The translations under genes were made by a program, and so were the position numbers. The notes beneath the pieces are model-generated. The model was given only the letters and a program-made list of their open reading frames with translations, made no database searches and had not been told where the DNA came from. Positions 44,801-53,269 of a stretch of 64,000 bases of DNA are shown here, in pieces; position 1 is the stretch's first letter, and each line of letters opens with the position of its first letter. Source of the stretch: Rhizobium sp. S152 (lineage in GTDB: Bacteria > Pseudomonadota > Alphaproteobacteria > Rhizobiales > Rhizobiaceae); NCBI RefSeq assembly GCF_030380735.1, contig NZ_JAUDRZ010000011.1:62001-126000 (forward strand). The letters are read 5' to 3'.

Positions 44801-47800
44801 TTGCCAACGCCTTCGTTCCCGATCTCGGCGCCGAAGGATCGATCTCCGGCGACGTGACTGCCTCTGGCAAGCTGCCCGCCCCCACCGTCGATTTCAAGCT
44901 CAACTGGAAGAACGCCGCCACCCGCCAGACGAAGAGCGCCAAGCTCACCGCGCTCGGGCTTGCGGCAACAGGCAAGCTTGAGAACAACAACCTCGCCTTC
45001 AACGCCGACGCCACCGGCAGCGGCGGCTTCTCGCTGAAGAGCAACGGCAGCTTCGTCGTCGCCGGCCCGCAGGCGCAGACGCTCAGTGTGAACGGCCGCC
45101 TCGAAAACATTCCCGCCGCCCTTGCCAACGCCTTCGTGCCCGATCTCGCGGCTGAAGGCATGCTGTCGGGCACGCTCACGGCCACCGGCAAGCTGCCGAC
45201 GCCATCAGCCGAATTCGACATCGACTGGAAGAACGGCGCCACACGCCAGACCAAGGCCGCCGGCCTCTCCGGCCTCACGCTCGCGGCCAGGGGCAAGTTC
45301 GCCAACAGCAAACTGGATTTCGACACCGACGTCGCTGCCAATGGCGGCATCGGCCTGAAGGCAACGGGCAACGTGCTTCTGAAAGGCACCGCGATCAGCA
45401 ACCTCGCCGTCAATGCGACGGCGACAAACATTCCCGCCGGCCTCGCCAATGCCTATGTCGCCAATCTCGGCGCCACCGGCACGATATCAGGCAAGGCCGC
45501 GCTTTCGGGCAAGCTCGAACAGCCCAAGGCCGATTTCGACCTTGCCTGGAAGGACGTCGCGACGAACCAGACCAAGGCAGCCAAGCTGCCCGCCATGGCA
45601 CTGGCGCTGAAGGGCACGCTTGCCGAAAAGGCGCTGGATTTCACTACCCGCCTCGATAGCAGCGCGGGTGCGGCACTCGACGCATCCGGCAAGATCGGCC
45701 TCGAGGGCCTGAAGCCGACCACCATCGACGCCAACGCCACACTGAACAGGCTGCCCGCGGCGCTGGTCAGCAGCTTCGTTCCCAATCTCGACGCGTCAGG
45801 CATGATCTCGGGAACCGCCAAGGCCACCGGCGCCCTGCCGCTGCCATCCGTGGACTTCAAGCTCAACTGGGCGAATGCCGTCACCCGCCAGACGAAGAGC
45901 GCCGGCCTTTCCGGCCTCAATCTCGACGCCACGGGCAAGTTCGCCGACAACAGGATCGATTTCGACGCCAGCCTCACCAGCGATCGCGGCTCTTTGTTGA
46001 AAGCCAAGGGCAACGCCGCGCTCAATGGTGCCAACGTCTCTGGCCTCTCGGTCAACGCCGATATCACCAACCTTCCGGCCAGCATCGCCAACGGCTTCGT
46101 GCCTGGTCTCGGCGCCCAGGGCACGATATCGGGCACGGCCAAGACCACGGGGACACCCGCCAATCCGATCATCGATTTCAAGCTCGACTGGAAGGATGCC
46201 GCCACCAGCCAGACCCGGGCATCCGGCATCTCCTCGCTGACGGCCGCCGCCAGCGGCAAGCTCGCCGACGGCAAGCTCGATTTCAACACCAACCTTGCCG
46301 GCAGCGGCGTATCGCTGAAAGCCGGCGGAAACTTTGTCGTCACAGGCGCCAACGCCCAGACGCTGTCCGTCAATGCCGATATCGCCAACCTGCCGGCCGG
46401 CCTCGCCAATGCCTTCGTTCCGGGGCTTGCCGCCGAAGGCAATATCACCGGCACCGTCAAGGCCTCCGGCAAACTGCCGCTTCCATCAGTCGATTTCAGG
46501 CTCGACTGGAGGGGTGCGGCCACCAGCCAGACCAGAAGCGCGGGCCTCTCGCCGCTCGCCATCACCGCCAATGGCGGCCTCAAGGGCGACCGCCTGACGA
46601 TCGACACCACGGTGGCAGGCGATGCCGGCCTGTCGCTCAAGGGCGGCGGCAGCGTCGTGATCACGGGCAACCGCGCGCTCGACATGCGATTTGCCGGCAA
46701 CCTGCCCTTCGCCGTGCTCGGCATGCAGCTGGCCGAGCAGGGCCTCGTCGCCGATGGCGCCGCGAACCTCAACCTGCAGATATCAGGCACCGCCGCCGCC
46801 CCGCTGATCAACGGCACCGTCTCCACCAGCGGCGCCAAGGTCGTCGACGTCCGCCGCAACCTGGCGATCAACAATCTCACAGCCGATATCCGCTTCAACG
46901 GCGCACGCGCGGTGATTTCCCGCCTCAACGGCCAGCTTGCAAGCGGCGGAAGTCTTTCGGTCACGGGCGACGTCGGCATCCAGCCCGCCTCCGGTTTCCC
47001 CGCCAACATCGACATCAAGCTCGACAACGCCGTCTATGTCGACGGCACGCTCGTCGTCGCCACGGTCAACGGCAATGTCGGCGTCAGGGGGCCGCTGCTG
47101 ACCAGCCCCACCATCAATGGCAAGCTCAGGCTCGAGCGCGCCTCGATCACCGTTCCCGAAAAACTGCCGACCTCGCTCAGCGAAATCGATATCCGCCATA
47201 TCAACGCCCCGAAGGCGGTGCTGGCCCAACTGCGCGATGCGATGGCGCAAGGCGCGCGCCAGAAATCGAGCGTCATAAACCTCGATCTTCAGCTCGACGC
47301 GCCCTCGCAGATCTTCGTGCGCGGCCGCGGCATCGATGCCGAACTTGGCGGCAGCGTCACCGTGCGCGGCACCGCCGCCTCGCCGGTCGTCTCCGGCGGC
47401 TTCACCATGCGGCGCGGCCGCATGACCATCCTCAACCGCCGCCTCGACTTCACCGACAAGAGCCGCATCACCTTCGCCGGCGACCTCACGCCGGCGCTGC
47501 AGATGGAAGCGAGCTCGACCTCGGGCTCGACGACGCTGACCGTCGACGTCGCCGGCCTCGCCACCGATCCGGCGATCACCTTCTCCTCCTCACCGGCGCT
47601 GCCGCAGGACGAGGTGCTGGCGCAGCTGATCTTCGGCCAGTCCATGTCGAAGCTCTCGCCGGTGCAGATCGCCCAGCTCGCCGACGCCGTCGCCCAGCTT
47701 GCCGGCGGCCGTTCCGGCTCGCTGTTCAACGGCCTGCGCAACCAGCTCGGCGTCGACGACTTCGACATCAGCACCGACGCCCAGGGCCGCACCAATGTCA

Positions 47801-47973
47801 GCGTCGGCCGCTATCTCAACGAACGCACCTATTTCGAGCTGCAGCAGACATCAGGCAAGGGCGGCGCCAAGGCAGTCATCAACCTCGATGTCGGTCGCGG
47901 CGTGAAACTGCGGGCAGGCGCCGGCGGCGACGGCGCCGGTGAGGCTGGGATCGTGTATGAGAAGGAATACTGA
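41857..47973 (+). CDS. tamB: Translocation and assembly module protein TamB with internal repeats
   Basis: A giant AsmA-like beta-groove protein of 2038 residues (2034 from the ATG at 41869). It has an N-terminal inner-membrane anchor (about 15-42). The C-terminal DUF490/TamB domain (about 1690-2038) includes the A-E-L-G-G-S-V-T-V-R-G region and the E-Y C-terminus. It bridges inner membrane and TamA across the periplasm, moving lipids or outer-membrane proteins. At over 2000 residues it is larger than most TamB proteins I know (about 1250-1600). The excess is a seven-fold repeat listed separately. Confidence 0.92.
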   Translation: MSAIMHTLTKIVNWMVRLLGYSAGILVILVAVAVGIFGFTAFGARVVTDKVTSIISNRDMTVRVLEPQGLLTGGLRASQIVLSDTKGVFAQIDGISVNWNPLALLTGRFHASRVEASEINLFRKPVRTLPSRPDAEDSGGFSLPLKLDIDRIALPEISIAEPIVGRAFTLAAEGSMRADSQGGNAAINVNRHDVPDARLTADVAFNPEGNQLRLNAKLNEPKGGLLAGLLALPGNPAVEIGLTGNGPVSDWRGKLQASLDGQQRAAIETHHTLTSESLHHLELKGGGDLSSLLPAAFRPLFAGQTNIDVAANFDNRGKIDIQTGNIATGAVVIAASGTLDPKGNNSLNANLIGTSGPVDFRWPLADGDARFMISGVNLALTGDAKASRLNASASLDTATLPQATIGNVKLTAKSDNFNLSGRSGGVQIRLVAGDMTFTNPDINRAIQGPVTIVAPLQVSPDAIGFNGTTIESASANAALNGAYKLSAGALTGNVKLTVEPPALPPAVASRIDGPVTIESQVAATIPSKVNLSNLSIKSNTIQAAGNVVLDDTVLDATLSGRLPDINKMLDTANGEVGYQLKAKGDISALSVTADITAPALQMAGRKVTDLAVNLTGTANPNAPQAKISAKGAIEGQPINIGTDVQSVDGAIVLPSIAADIGQNRLSGHVELSKAFEPTGALTFDLPDLSLIAALAAQKAEGDLKGSVDITNDAGKIALKVAATGSGLKRDAFSVINPDIDVTVSDLKAFAGSGTIKARSLGSGTNKVDNLALTFTQKQNRTVFNLDSYYDGSPLVAAGGVEVNAGTTAVQLERFSAKPRNIPVDLAAPSEVTISGGAVSLDGLQLKTGNGSVSVTGQAGETLAIDADIKELPASLANSFVPKLDATGTISGKVTVSGTPAAPVANFKLDWKDAATSQTKGAGLPPLAIGADGKFADNRLDFETDLSGKGGVSLTANGNFVTAGPDAQSLQAKGAIVNIPAALANAFVPDLGAEGSISGDVTASGKLPAPTVDFKLNWKNAATRQTKSAKLTALGLAATGKLENNNLAFNADATGSGGFSLKSNGSFVVAGPQAQTLSVNGRLENIPAALANAFVPDLAAEGMLSGTLTATGKLPTPSAEFDIDWKNGATRQTKAAGLSGLTLAARGKFANSKLDFDTDVAANGGIGLKATGNVLLKGTAISNLAVNATATNIPAGLANAYVANLGATGTISGKAALSGKLEQPKADFDLAWKDVATNQTKAAKLPAMALALKGTLAEKALDFTTRLDSSAGAALDASGKIGLEGLKPTTIDANATLNRLPAALVSSFVPNLDASGMISGTAKATGALPLPSVDFKLNWANAVTRQTKSAGLSGLNLDATGKFADNRIDFDASLTSDRGSLLKAKGNAALNGANVSGLSVNADITNLPASIANGFVPGLGAQGTISGTAKTTGTPANPIIDFKLDWKDAATSQTRASGISSLTAAASGKLADGKLDFNTNLAGSGVSLKAGGNFVVTGANAQTLSVNADIANLPAGLANAFVPGLAAEGNITGTVKASGKLPLPSVDFRLDWRGAATSQTRSAGLSPLAITANGGLKGDRLTIDTTVAGDAGLSLKGGGSVVITGNRALDMRFAGNLPFAVLGMQLAEQGLVADGAANLNLQISGTAAAPLINGTVSTSGAKVVDVRRNLAINNLTADIRFNGARAVISRLNGQLASGGSLSVTGDVGIQPASGFPANIDIKLDNAVYVDGTLVVATVNGNVGVRGPLLTSPTINGKLRLERASITVPEKLPTSLSEIDIRHINAPKAVLAQLRDAMAQGARQKSSVINLDLQLDAPSQIFVRGRGIDAELGGSVTVRGTAASPVVSGGFTMRRGRMTILNRRLDFTDKSRITFAGDLTPALQMEASSTSGSTTLTVDVAGLATDPAITFSSSPALPQDEVLAQLIFGQSMSKLSPVQIAQLADAVAQLAGGRSGSLFNGLRNQLGVDDFDISTDAQGRTNVSVGRYLNERTYFELQQTSGKGGAKAVINLDVGRGVKLRAGAGGDGAGEAGIVYEKEY
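44461..46700 (+). repeat. Seven tandem 105-109-residue repeats within tamB
   Basis: Seven copies of a unit beginning L-P-A-x-L-A-N-x-F-V-P start near 44461, 44779, 45103, 45424, 45742, 46069 and 46384 (about 318-327 bp each; residues about 869-1615). Each continues G-x-I-S-G, then P-x-x-D-F-x-L-x-W-K, then a T-x-Q-T-K block and a G-K-L/F-x-x-x-x-L-D-F strand. Copies diverge, but nucleotide similarity is visible between neighbours (for example F-V-P-D-L in copies 2 and 3). Each unit probably adds one segment of the lipid-conducting groove, lengthening the bridge. Confidence 0.85.
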
Positions 47974-48269
47974 TCGGGGGGCTTATCCAGCTCCGCCCGT
48001 CGAACCGCTTAAACAAACATAAATTTCCAATGAAGTTCGATGACCGCTGCTGGCGCTTGTGCGCCAGGAGACCCATTGGCTGAAGCGGCCATCAAACCGC
48101 CCACCCGATCGCCCCCATGTCTCTCGACTGGTCGATCTCCGGCATAAATGCATTGAAGCTTGTGGCTCAGCCCCATAAACCCTGCATGGGCAATTTTTTG
48201 ATTGCGGCAGCCGATCCTCTGTCCTTGGAGCGTGTATCGGTTTGAATGGAAGCTGACAAAGGAATGCAG
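47974..48269 (+). other. Intergenic region after tamB with possible structured RNA
   Basis: This 296-bp stretch contains no credible gene. It holds a perfect hairpin CTGGCGC-TTGT-GCGCCAG (48050-48067). At 48170-48199 a weak, one-bulge stem-loop (GCC/GGC plus CAT/ATG) is followed by six Ts. These could mark an unannotated small RNA, or the tamB terminator; I cannot tell which. Confidence 0.35.
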
Positions 48270-48668
48270 ATGTCGATCACTGTCCAGAAAACAATCCCCG
48301 CTGCGCGAATGCATCAGTTCCACCAGATGGTCGAGCGGTGGCTTCAGGAAGGTCCGATCAAGCTCGCGACCAATGCCACGATCACCGCGATGGACAATGC
48401 CGCAATCCCGAAGGAAGAACAGGCGGCGATCATCGAGGACCGGGACATCATCATGAAACACAATATGCGACTCGGCCTGATCAGCGAAGTCTTCGCAGCG
48501 GCCATCGAGAAGGCTGTAAAATCATCCCGGTCAGGACACGAGGCGCAGGACGAGATCGCTCGATTGATCGTGACTGCAATCGGCATCCGTCAGGACGATG
48601 AGAGTGAGCTGGTCACATTCACCTTCGCTACTCAAAGCGAGGCCGATGCATTCAGCGGGTTCGCCTGA
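48270..48668 (+). CDS. Hypothetical protein, unrecognised
   Basis: The 132-residue frame starts at ATG 48270 (AAGGA 6 nt upstream; another ATG at 48264 is possible). It is rich in Ala, Glu and Ile. It has an alpha-helical look (M-V-E-R-W-L-Q-E, D-N-A-A-I-P-K-E-E-Q-A-A-I-I), no membrane segment and no Cys. I do not recognise it. It has its own upstream region and no operon partner. Confidence 0.55.
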   Translation: MSITVQKTIPAARMHQFHQMVERWLQEGPIKLATNATITAMDNAAIPKEEQAAIIEDRDIIMKHNMRLGLISEVFAAAIEKAVKSSRSGHEAQDEIARLIVTAIGIRQDDESELVTFTFATQSEADAFSGFA

Positions 48669-48801
48669 CGGCCGCGATCGGCGCTTCTGCGATATGACCG
48701 CAACCGGCCCCGAAGCGGACATTCCGATCCAATCTCGCTATCCCTGAGATGAGCTAGTTTCGGGGCTGGCGGCTTTCCCAACGCTGGGGTCAAAAGCAAC
48801 T

Positions 48802-49092
48802 TTAGGTTCGCCTGAACACTTTGTCGAACCAATAGCTGTCTTGTTCTGAGAACCAGCTTTCATTCTTGGCCGTTCGCAGTGCCGCCAATGGTGTCATGTC
48901 CATTTGGTATCGAAAGAACAGTGCAAGCAGGTCGCGAAGCTGTTTGTCTGTTGGAGCCCGCTTCAGTCGGATTATCAGGTCGCACCCCTCACCGGTTACA
49001 TCCTGTACGACGCTGATGCGACCAAGCCACTCGAACATGGCGGTTTCGTCGTTTTCACTGAAATAGGTCGGGCCTTCCACTCTTATTTGCAT
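48802..49092 (-). CDS. Hypothetical protein, unrecognised
   Basis: The 96-residue frame starts at ATG 49092, with AAGGAG and a 6-nt spacer upstream. It is soluble, with a charged body and aromatic residues near the end (W-F-S-E-Q-D-S-Y-W-F-D-K). I do not recognise it. It is one of a run of small leftward genes between 48.8 and 49.8 kb with lower G+C than their neighbours. Confidence 0.5.
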   Translation of the reverse strand: MQIRVEGPTYFSENDETAMFEWLGRISVVQDVTGEGCDLIIRLKRAPTDKQLRDLLALFFRYQMDMTPLAALRTAKNESWFSEQDSYWFDKVFRRT

Positions 49093-49177
49093 CCGGTACT
49101 CCTTGGCGCGCAACATCAATGATGTCTTAGACACTACGTTGGCACGAAGCGTTAGACCCGGAATGGCCCATTGCGGA

Positions 49178-49468
49178 CTAAAGACGAACTTGTTCCACAG
49201 CCCCACCTTTGTCAGCTTCCCAAGCGTTCGTCATGGCAAGCACTTCATCCAACGGCTCGTTGGGATGCGATGTGGTACAAAGAAATCGGTCAGGTCGTGA
49301 GCCGTCTCCAATCACTAGCCAGTCTACCTTATCCTTCAGAAGGTTCGAGCCGGGGCCGTAGATTGCCAGCAACGAGACGCCATCAGCGAGACACTGCTCG
49401 ATGAAGCCCTCTAGGAGAGATTCATCCGATACCGGCGAGTGTAGAATGAGTTTTCGAGCAAACGACAT
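49178..49468 (-). CDS. Hypothetical protein, unrecognised
   Basis: The 96-residue frame contains V-S-L-L-A-I-Y-G-P-G and V-D-W-L-V-I-G-D-G strands that suggest a small alpha/beta domain. It could belong to a domain of unknown function, but I cannot name it with confidence. It lies 86 bp upstream of the 48802-49092 gene on the same strand. Confidence 0.45.
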   Translation of the reverse strand: MSFARKLILHSPVSDESLLEGFIEQCLADGVSLLAIYGPGSNLLKDKVDWLVIGDGSRPDRFLCTTSHPNEPLDEVLAMTNAWEADKGGAVEQVRL

Positions 49469-49558
49469 ACACGCAGGTTAAACGCTGAACGCAATGACCG
49501 CAATTGGCGCAAAGCGGCCTCCCGCTTTCACAATCAATAACCCGCAATCACCACCCAA

Positions 49559-49780
49559 TCAAGGCAACTCCCTGAGCATCAGGATCCGGTTTGCGGTCGA
49601 AAAGGCAATGACCTTGTCCTGCTCGAGCGCCCGCAGGACCGCCCTGACCTCCCCCCGCGTGAATCCATCGACGCCCAGCCGGTCGATGACGTCAAGCAAG
49701 TTGATCGTTACCTCAGGCTTGGCCTTGAGCGCGCGCAGCCTTTCGATCAAGGCGTTTTCGGTATCATCAAATCGACTCAT
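49559..49780 (-). CDS. Hypothetical protein, winged-helix-like
   Basis: A 73-residue frame from ATG 49780. The helical segments L-L-D-V-I-D-R-L, F-T-R-G-E-V-R-A-V-L-R-A-L-E-Q-D-K-V-I and a final strand resemble a small winged-helix or DprA-like fold, but this is only a visual impression. It lies 8 bp downstream of the AraC gene stop on the same strand, so it may be co-transcribed with it. Confidence 0.48.
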   Translation of the reverse strand: MSRFDDTENALIERLRALKAKPEVTINLLDVIDRLGVDGFTRGEVRAVLRALEQDKVIAFSTANRILMLRELP

Positions 49781-49788
49781 GGGGCACC

Positions 49789-50733
49789 TTAGCCGGCAAT
49801 CGGCGCCACGGCACCATTCCGCTTCTCGCGAAAATGGCTCGGTGAAGCGCCGATCACGCGTTTGAACGCGCGGCTGAAGGACGCCTCGGAATCGTAGCCG
49901 AGCCGCTCGGCGACTGCTGACACCCGCTGCCCCTCGCGCAGCCATTCATGGGCCTGGTGCATGCGCATCCGCGCCACGTAACGCGCTGGCGTTTCGCCGA
50001 CGACGCTGACGAAGCGCTGGGCAAAGCCGGAGCGCGACGCGCCCATGTGGCGCGCCAGTTCGTTCACGCTCCAGTCGTGCGCGGGATCGAGATGGATCGC
50101 GGCCAGCACCCGCCCGACTTCCGGGTTGCGCACGGCGGCAAGCCAGCCGCTGGCGTCGCCGCAGCCATGCTCTACCCATGTGCGGATGATCGTTGCCGTC
50201 AGCACGTCGGCAAGGCGCGACAGGATGCCGCCGGCGCCCACGCGGTTCATCTCGACCTCGCGCATCATCGCGTCGAGCAGCGGCGGTATCGTCGGCTCGC
50301 TCTTGGCGAGATCGCTGGTGCGCATCACATCCGGCATCAGGTTGAGGAGCGGATGCCGCTTGTCGACATTGAAGCGCATGACCGCGAAGAAGATGAGGTT
50401 GCTGCTATCGGTGCACGGGCATTGCAGGTCCACGATGCCGTCGCAGAGCGGCTTGCGCGGCAGGCAGTCGACAGGGGTCGGTGAAATGCCCGGTTCGCTC
50501 GCCAGCACATGCGCGTCGCCGCGCGGCAAGAGCACGGCGTCGCCCGGGCGCATCTCCGTCCACTCGCCGTCAGGCGCCTGCAGGTAAGCACTGCCCGCCG
50601 CCAAGAAGTGAAATCGCGCTTCGGCCTGCGCGGGATAGGCCGTGGCCCAAGGCGCTGATGGCTGGCAGCGGCCGTATTCGACGCCATCGAGTCGAAGCCC
50701 GCGAAGCATCTCGGTCAAAGGATCGGTCATCAT
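49789..50733 (-). CDS. AraC-family transcriptional regulator with cupin N-terminus
   Basis: The 314-residue regulator has a cupin-like (cupin_6) ligand domain at about 20-190. A C-terminal AraC domain (about 200-305) contains two helix-turn-helices: L-A-R-H-M-G-A-S-R-S-G-F-A-Q-R-F, and V-A-E-R-L-G-Y-D-S-E-A-S-F-S-R-A-F. It is divergent from the MFS exporter, so it probably controls that gene; the effector is unknown. Two adjacent ATGs (50733, 50730) make the exact start uncertain. Confidence 0.9.
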   Translation of the reverse strand: MMTDPLTEMLRGLRLDGVEYGRCQPSAPWATAYPAQAEARFHFLAAGSAYLQAPDGEWTEMRPGDAVLLPRGDAHVLASEPGISPTPVDCLPRKPLCDGIVDLQCPCTDSSNLIFFAVMRFNVDKRHPLLNLMPDVMRTSDLAKSEPTIPPLLDAMMREVEMNRVGAGGILSRLADVLTATIIRTWVEHGCGDASGWLAAVRNPEVGRVLAAIHLDPAHDWSVNELARHMGASRSGFAQRFVSVVGETPARYVARMRMHQAHEWLREGQRVSAVAERLGYDSEASFSRAFKRVIGASPSHFREKRNGAVAPIAG

Positions 50734-50837
50734 GGCCTCCGGCAGGTTTGGACGAATTGTTATGCTTTATATCTTTTCCAGCATGGAAACGCCAGATGCT
50801 TGGGCGTAGCGTCCCCGCAGAAATTACGGAGATGCAT

Positions 50838-52040
50838 ATGAACATTCATTCTGAGGTCAACCGTCCAGCCGCAACGGGTGAGACACCGGCGGCATGGGCA
50901 GGCGTTGTTTCGCTGTCGCTTGGCGTATTTGGGCTCGTGACGGCGGAATTTCTACCCGCGAGCCTGCTGACGCCCATGTCGCATGACCTCGGCGTCAGCC
51001 TAGGCGCGGCAGGTCAATCGGTGACGGCCACGGCCGTGGTCGGCGCGCTGGCGGGGCCGGGCATCGTGCTCGGCACAGCCCGCTTCGATCGACGCTACAC
51101 GCTCTTGGCGCTGACAAGCCTGCTCATCATCTCGAGCCTGATCGCCGCCACGGCAAACGGGCTCGTCACCCTGCTCCTGTCGCGCGCGCTGCTCGGCATC
51201 GGGCTTGGCGGCTTCTGGGCGATGTCGCTGGCGCTTGCAATGCGCCTAGTGCCGGAGCGGCTGATGCCGCGCGCCATGGCGATCGTCATGACCGGCGTGT
51301 CCGCAGCAACCGTCTGCGCGGCGCCTGTCGGAGCCTGGGTCGGCGAGGCGTTCGGCTGGCGCGCGGCCTTCTGGATCGCCGCGGCCCTCGGCGTTGTCGC
51401 ATTCGCCGTCCAGGCGTTCACGCTTCCGGCCATGCCGCCGACAGGTTCGGCAGGCCTCGGCACGATGGCCTCGGTGTTGCGGCGCCCAGCCATCCGGCTC
51501 GGCCTTGCTACCGTGCTGCTCGTCGTCGCCGGTCACTTCGCGGGCTTCACCTTCATCCGTCCCTTCCTTGAAACGGTGCCGCATTTCGGCGTCGAGGCGA
51601 TCTCCGGCATCCTTCTCGCCTTCGGTATTGGCGGCTTCCTCGGCAACATCGTCGGCGGCCTGATCGCCGAACGCAATACGACGCTTGCCATGACGCTTGC
51701 CGCCAGCGGCATTGCCGTCACCGCCTTCCTGCTTGCCTTCGCCGGTGAGGCGCCGGCGCTGGCAGCGGTCGCGACAGCCCTGTGGGGCTTTGCCTTCGGC
51801 GCCTTGCCGGTCAGCGTTCAGAGCTTCGTCACCCAGGCTGCCGCCGACGAGGCGGAAAGCGCCGGAGCAATGATGCTGACGACGTTCCAAGTCGCGATAT
51901 CAAGCGGCGCCGTGCTTGGCGGGCTTATCGTGGATGTCCAGGGTGCGGCTGGCGTCTTTGCCTTCGCCGGCATCGCGGCCCTGCTCGGCGCCACCCTGAT
52001 CGGCGTCGCGAGCCGCCGCGGGGTGGAAGCCACGGGCTGA
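50838..52040 (+). CDS. MFS transporter (sugar-efflux/DHA1-like)
   Basis: The 400-residue protein has twelve hydrophobic spans. It starts at ATG 50838 (GGAG 6 nt upstream), after which come V-S-L-S-L-G-V-F-G-L-V-T-A-E-F-L-P and G-A-A-G-Q-S-V-T-A-T-A. The N-terminal F-x-P-A-S-L and the R-x-x-P-E-R-x-M-P-R loop fit the DHA1 drug or sugar-efflux family. It is divergent from an AraC regulator 104 bp away and is probably induced by that regulator's ligand. The substrate is unknown. Confidence 0.88.
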   Translation: MNIHSEVNRPAATGETPAAWAGVVSLSLGVFGLVTAEFLPASLLTPMSHDLGVSLGAAGQSVTATAVVGALAGPGIVLGTARFDRRYTLLALTSLLIISSLIAATANGLVTLLLSRALLGIGLGGFWAMSLALAMRLVPERLMPRAMAIVMTGVSAATVCAAPVGAWVGEAFGWRAAFWIAAALGVVAFAVQAFTLPAMPPTGSAGLGTMASVLRRPAIRLGLATVLLVVAGHFAGFTFIRPFLETVPHFGVEAISGILLAFGIGGFLGNIVGGLIAERNTTLAMTLAASGIAVTAFLLAFAGEAPALAAVATALWGFAFGALPVSVQSFVTQAAADEAESAGAMMLTTFQVAISSGAVLGGLIVDVQGAAGVFAFAGIAALLGATLIGVASRRGVEATG

Positions 52041-52050
52041 TTATGCTTCA

Positions 52051-52079
52051 GCCCCGCGCCGTGATGAACGGCGCGGGGC
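52051..52079 (+). terminator. Hairpin after the MFS gene
   Basis: GCCCCGCGCCGT (52051-52062) pairs perfectly with ACGGCGCGGGGC (52068-52079) around GATGA. There is no T-run, so this is a candidate, not a canonical, terminator. Confidence 0.5.
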
Positions 52080-52158
52080 CGCCGTTCGTCCGCGATCGGC
52101 CCTCGGCAGTGACCACCATCATCTGTGCAGCGCTGGGGAACTATGGCATAGTTGCCCC

Positions 52159-53130
52159 ATGGCGATACATGTCTTGGCGGTCCATCGCGACACGGTCGGG
52201 ACGGAAAAGGGGGCGGGCGGTTCGCTTGCTGCCGCCTATTCCGTGGGTATCCTCTGCTGGCTGCTATCATCAGGCGTCTATATCGCCGCCAAATGGGTCT
52301 CTCCCGAGATGCCGCCCTGGGCGCTTTGCTTCTGGCGCGTGCTGATCGCCTGGGCAATCCTGATGCCAATCGTCTACCGGCATTTCGGCGCCATGGTCGC
52401 GCTCGTGCGGGCGCGCGGTCTCGAACTGCTCATCATCGGCGGCATTGGGCTTGCGATCTGCCAGGGCCTGATTTTCGTCGGCCTGGAACATGCCGATGCC
52501 ACGACCGCCGGCATCATCATTGCCCTGATCCCGATCATCACCATGATCCTTGCCCGGTTCATTCTGGCCGAGCCGATGGGACGCTGGCAGGTGATCGGGT
52601 CGATCCTCGCCTTTCTCGGCATCGTGGTCATCATCATCAAGGGCAGCCCGGCCGCACTCCTGCGTCTCGATTTCAACCCCGGCGAGTTGTGGATCGTCGC
52701 CGGCGCCTTCTGTTTCAGCCTCTACACCGTGCTGCTCCGCAGGGCGAAATTCGACGTGAACCGCCTTGCGCTCCTCGTGCTGCTGCTCGGCGCCGCCGCG
52801 CTGACGGCGCTGCCCTTCTACCTGTATGAACTCGCCTCCGACGAACGCTCGACACTGAATGCCAGCGGACTGATCGCGCTCGCCTATGTCGCGATCCCCG
52901 GCGGCGCGATCATGTATTATCTCTTCAATCGCAGCATCGAGGCGCTGGGTGCTGCGCGGGCGGGCGTGCTCCTCTACATCCAGACCATCTTCATCGCCGT
53001 GCTCGCCTACCTCATCCTGGGCGAACAATTGCAGCGCTATCACCTCGAAGGCGCCGCACTTATCGTCGCCGGCCTGCTGCTGATCATCCTGTTGAAGCCA
53101 AAGGCCGGAGTGATGGCGAGCAACGCCTGA
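52159..53130 (+). CDS. DMT-superfamily EamA transporter
   Basis: The 323-residue protein has about ten spans in two EamA repeats. Blocks are C-W-L-L-S-S-G-V-Y-I-A-A-K-W-V, F-W-R-V-L-I-A-W, the first-repeat end A-L-I-P-I-I-T-M-I-L-A, and a second-repeat G-A-A-R-A-G-V-L-L-Y-I-Q-T. Probably an exporter of amino acids or other metabolites, with no known substrate. It is the second EamA gene in this window and is not part of an obvious operon. Confidence 0.87.
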   Translation: MAIHVLAVHRDTVGTEKGAGGSLAAAYSVGILCWLLSSGVYIAAKWVSPEMPPWALCFWRVLIAWAILMPIVYRHFGAMVALVRARGLELLIIGGIGLAICQGLIFVGLEHADATTAGIIIALIPIITMILARFILAEPMGRWQVIGSILAFLGIVVIIIKGSPAALLRLDFNPGELWIVAGAFCFSLYTVLLRRAKFDVNRLALLVLLLGAAALTALPFYLYELASDERSTLNASGLIALAYVAIPGGAIMYYLFNRSIEALGAARAGVLLYIQTIFIAVLAYLILGEQLQRYHLEGAALIVAGLLLIILLKPKAGVMASNA

Positions 53131-53269
53131 GAGAGGTGCAGTGTTTTTCGATGAACGCTGGTGGCGGAGCGGGCGGCCGCTTTCGGCCTGAACCCGCCAA
53201 CAGTCAGGTGTCACTGGTTTCGCGATGTTTTGCTCAGAACACCAATGTCGGCGACACATCCGAATGCCA

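Noticed and set aside
42183-47027. Several long leftward frames inside tamB
   Set aside because: Antisense shadows of the repetitive G+C-rich tamB gene; no ribosome-binding site or family match.
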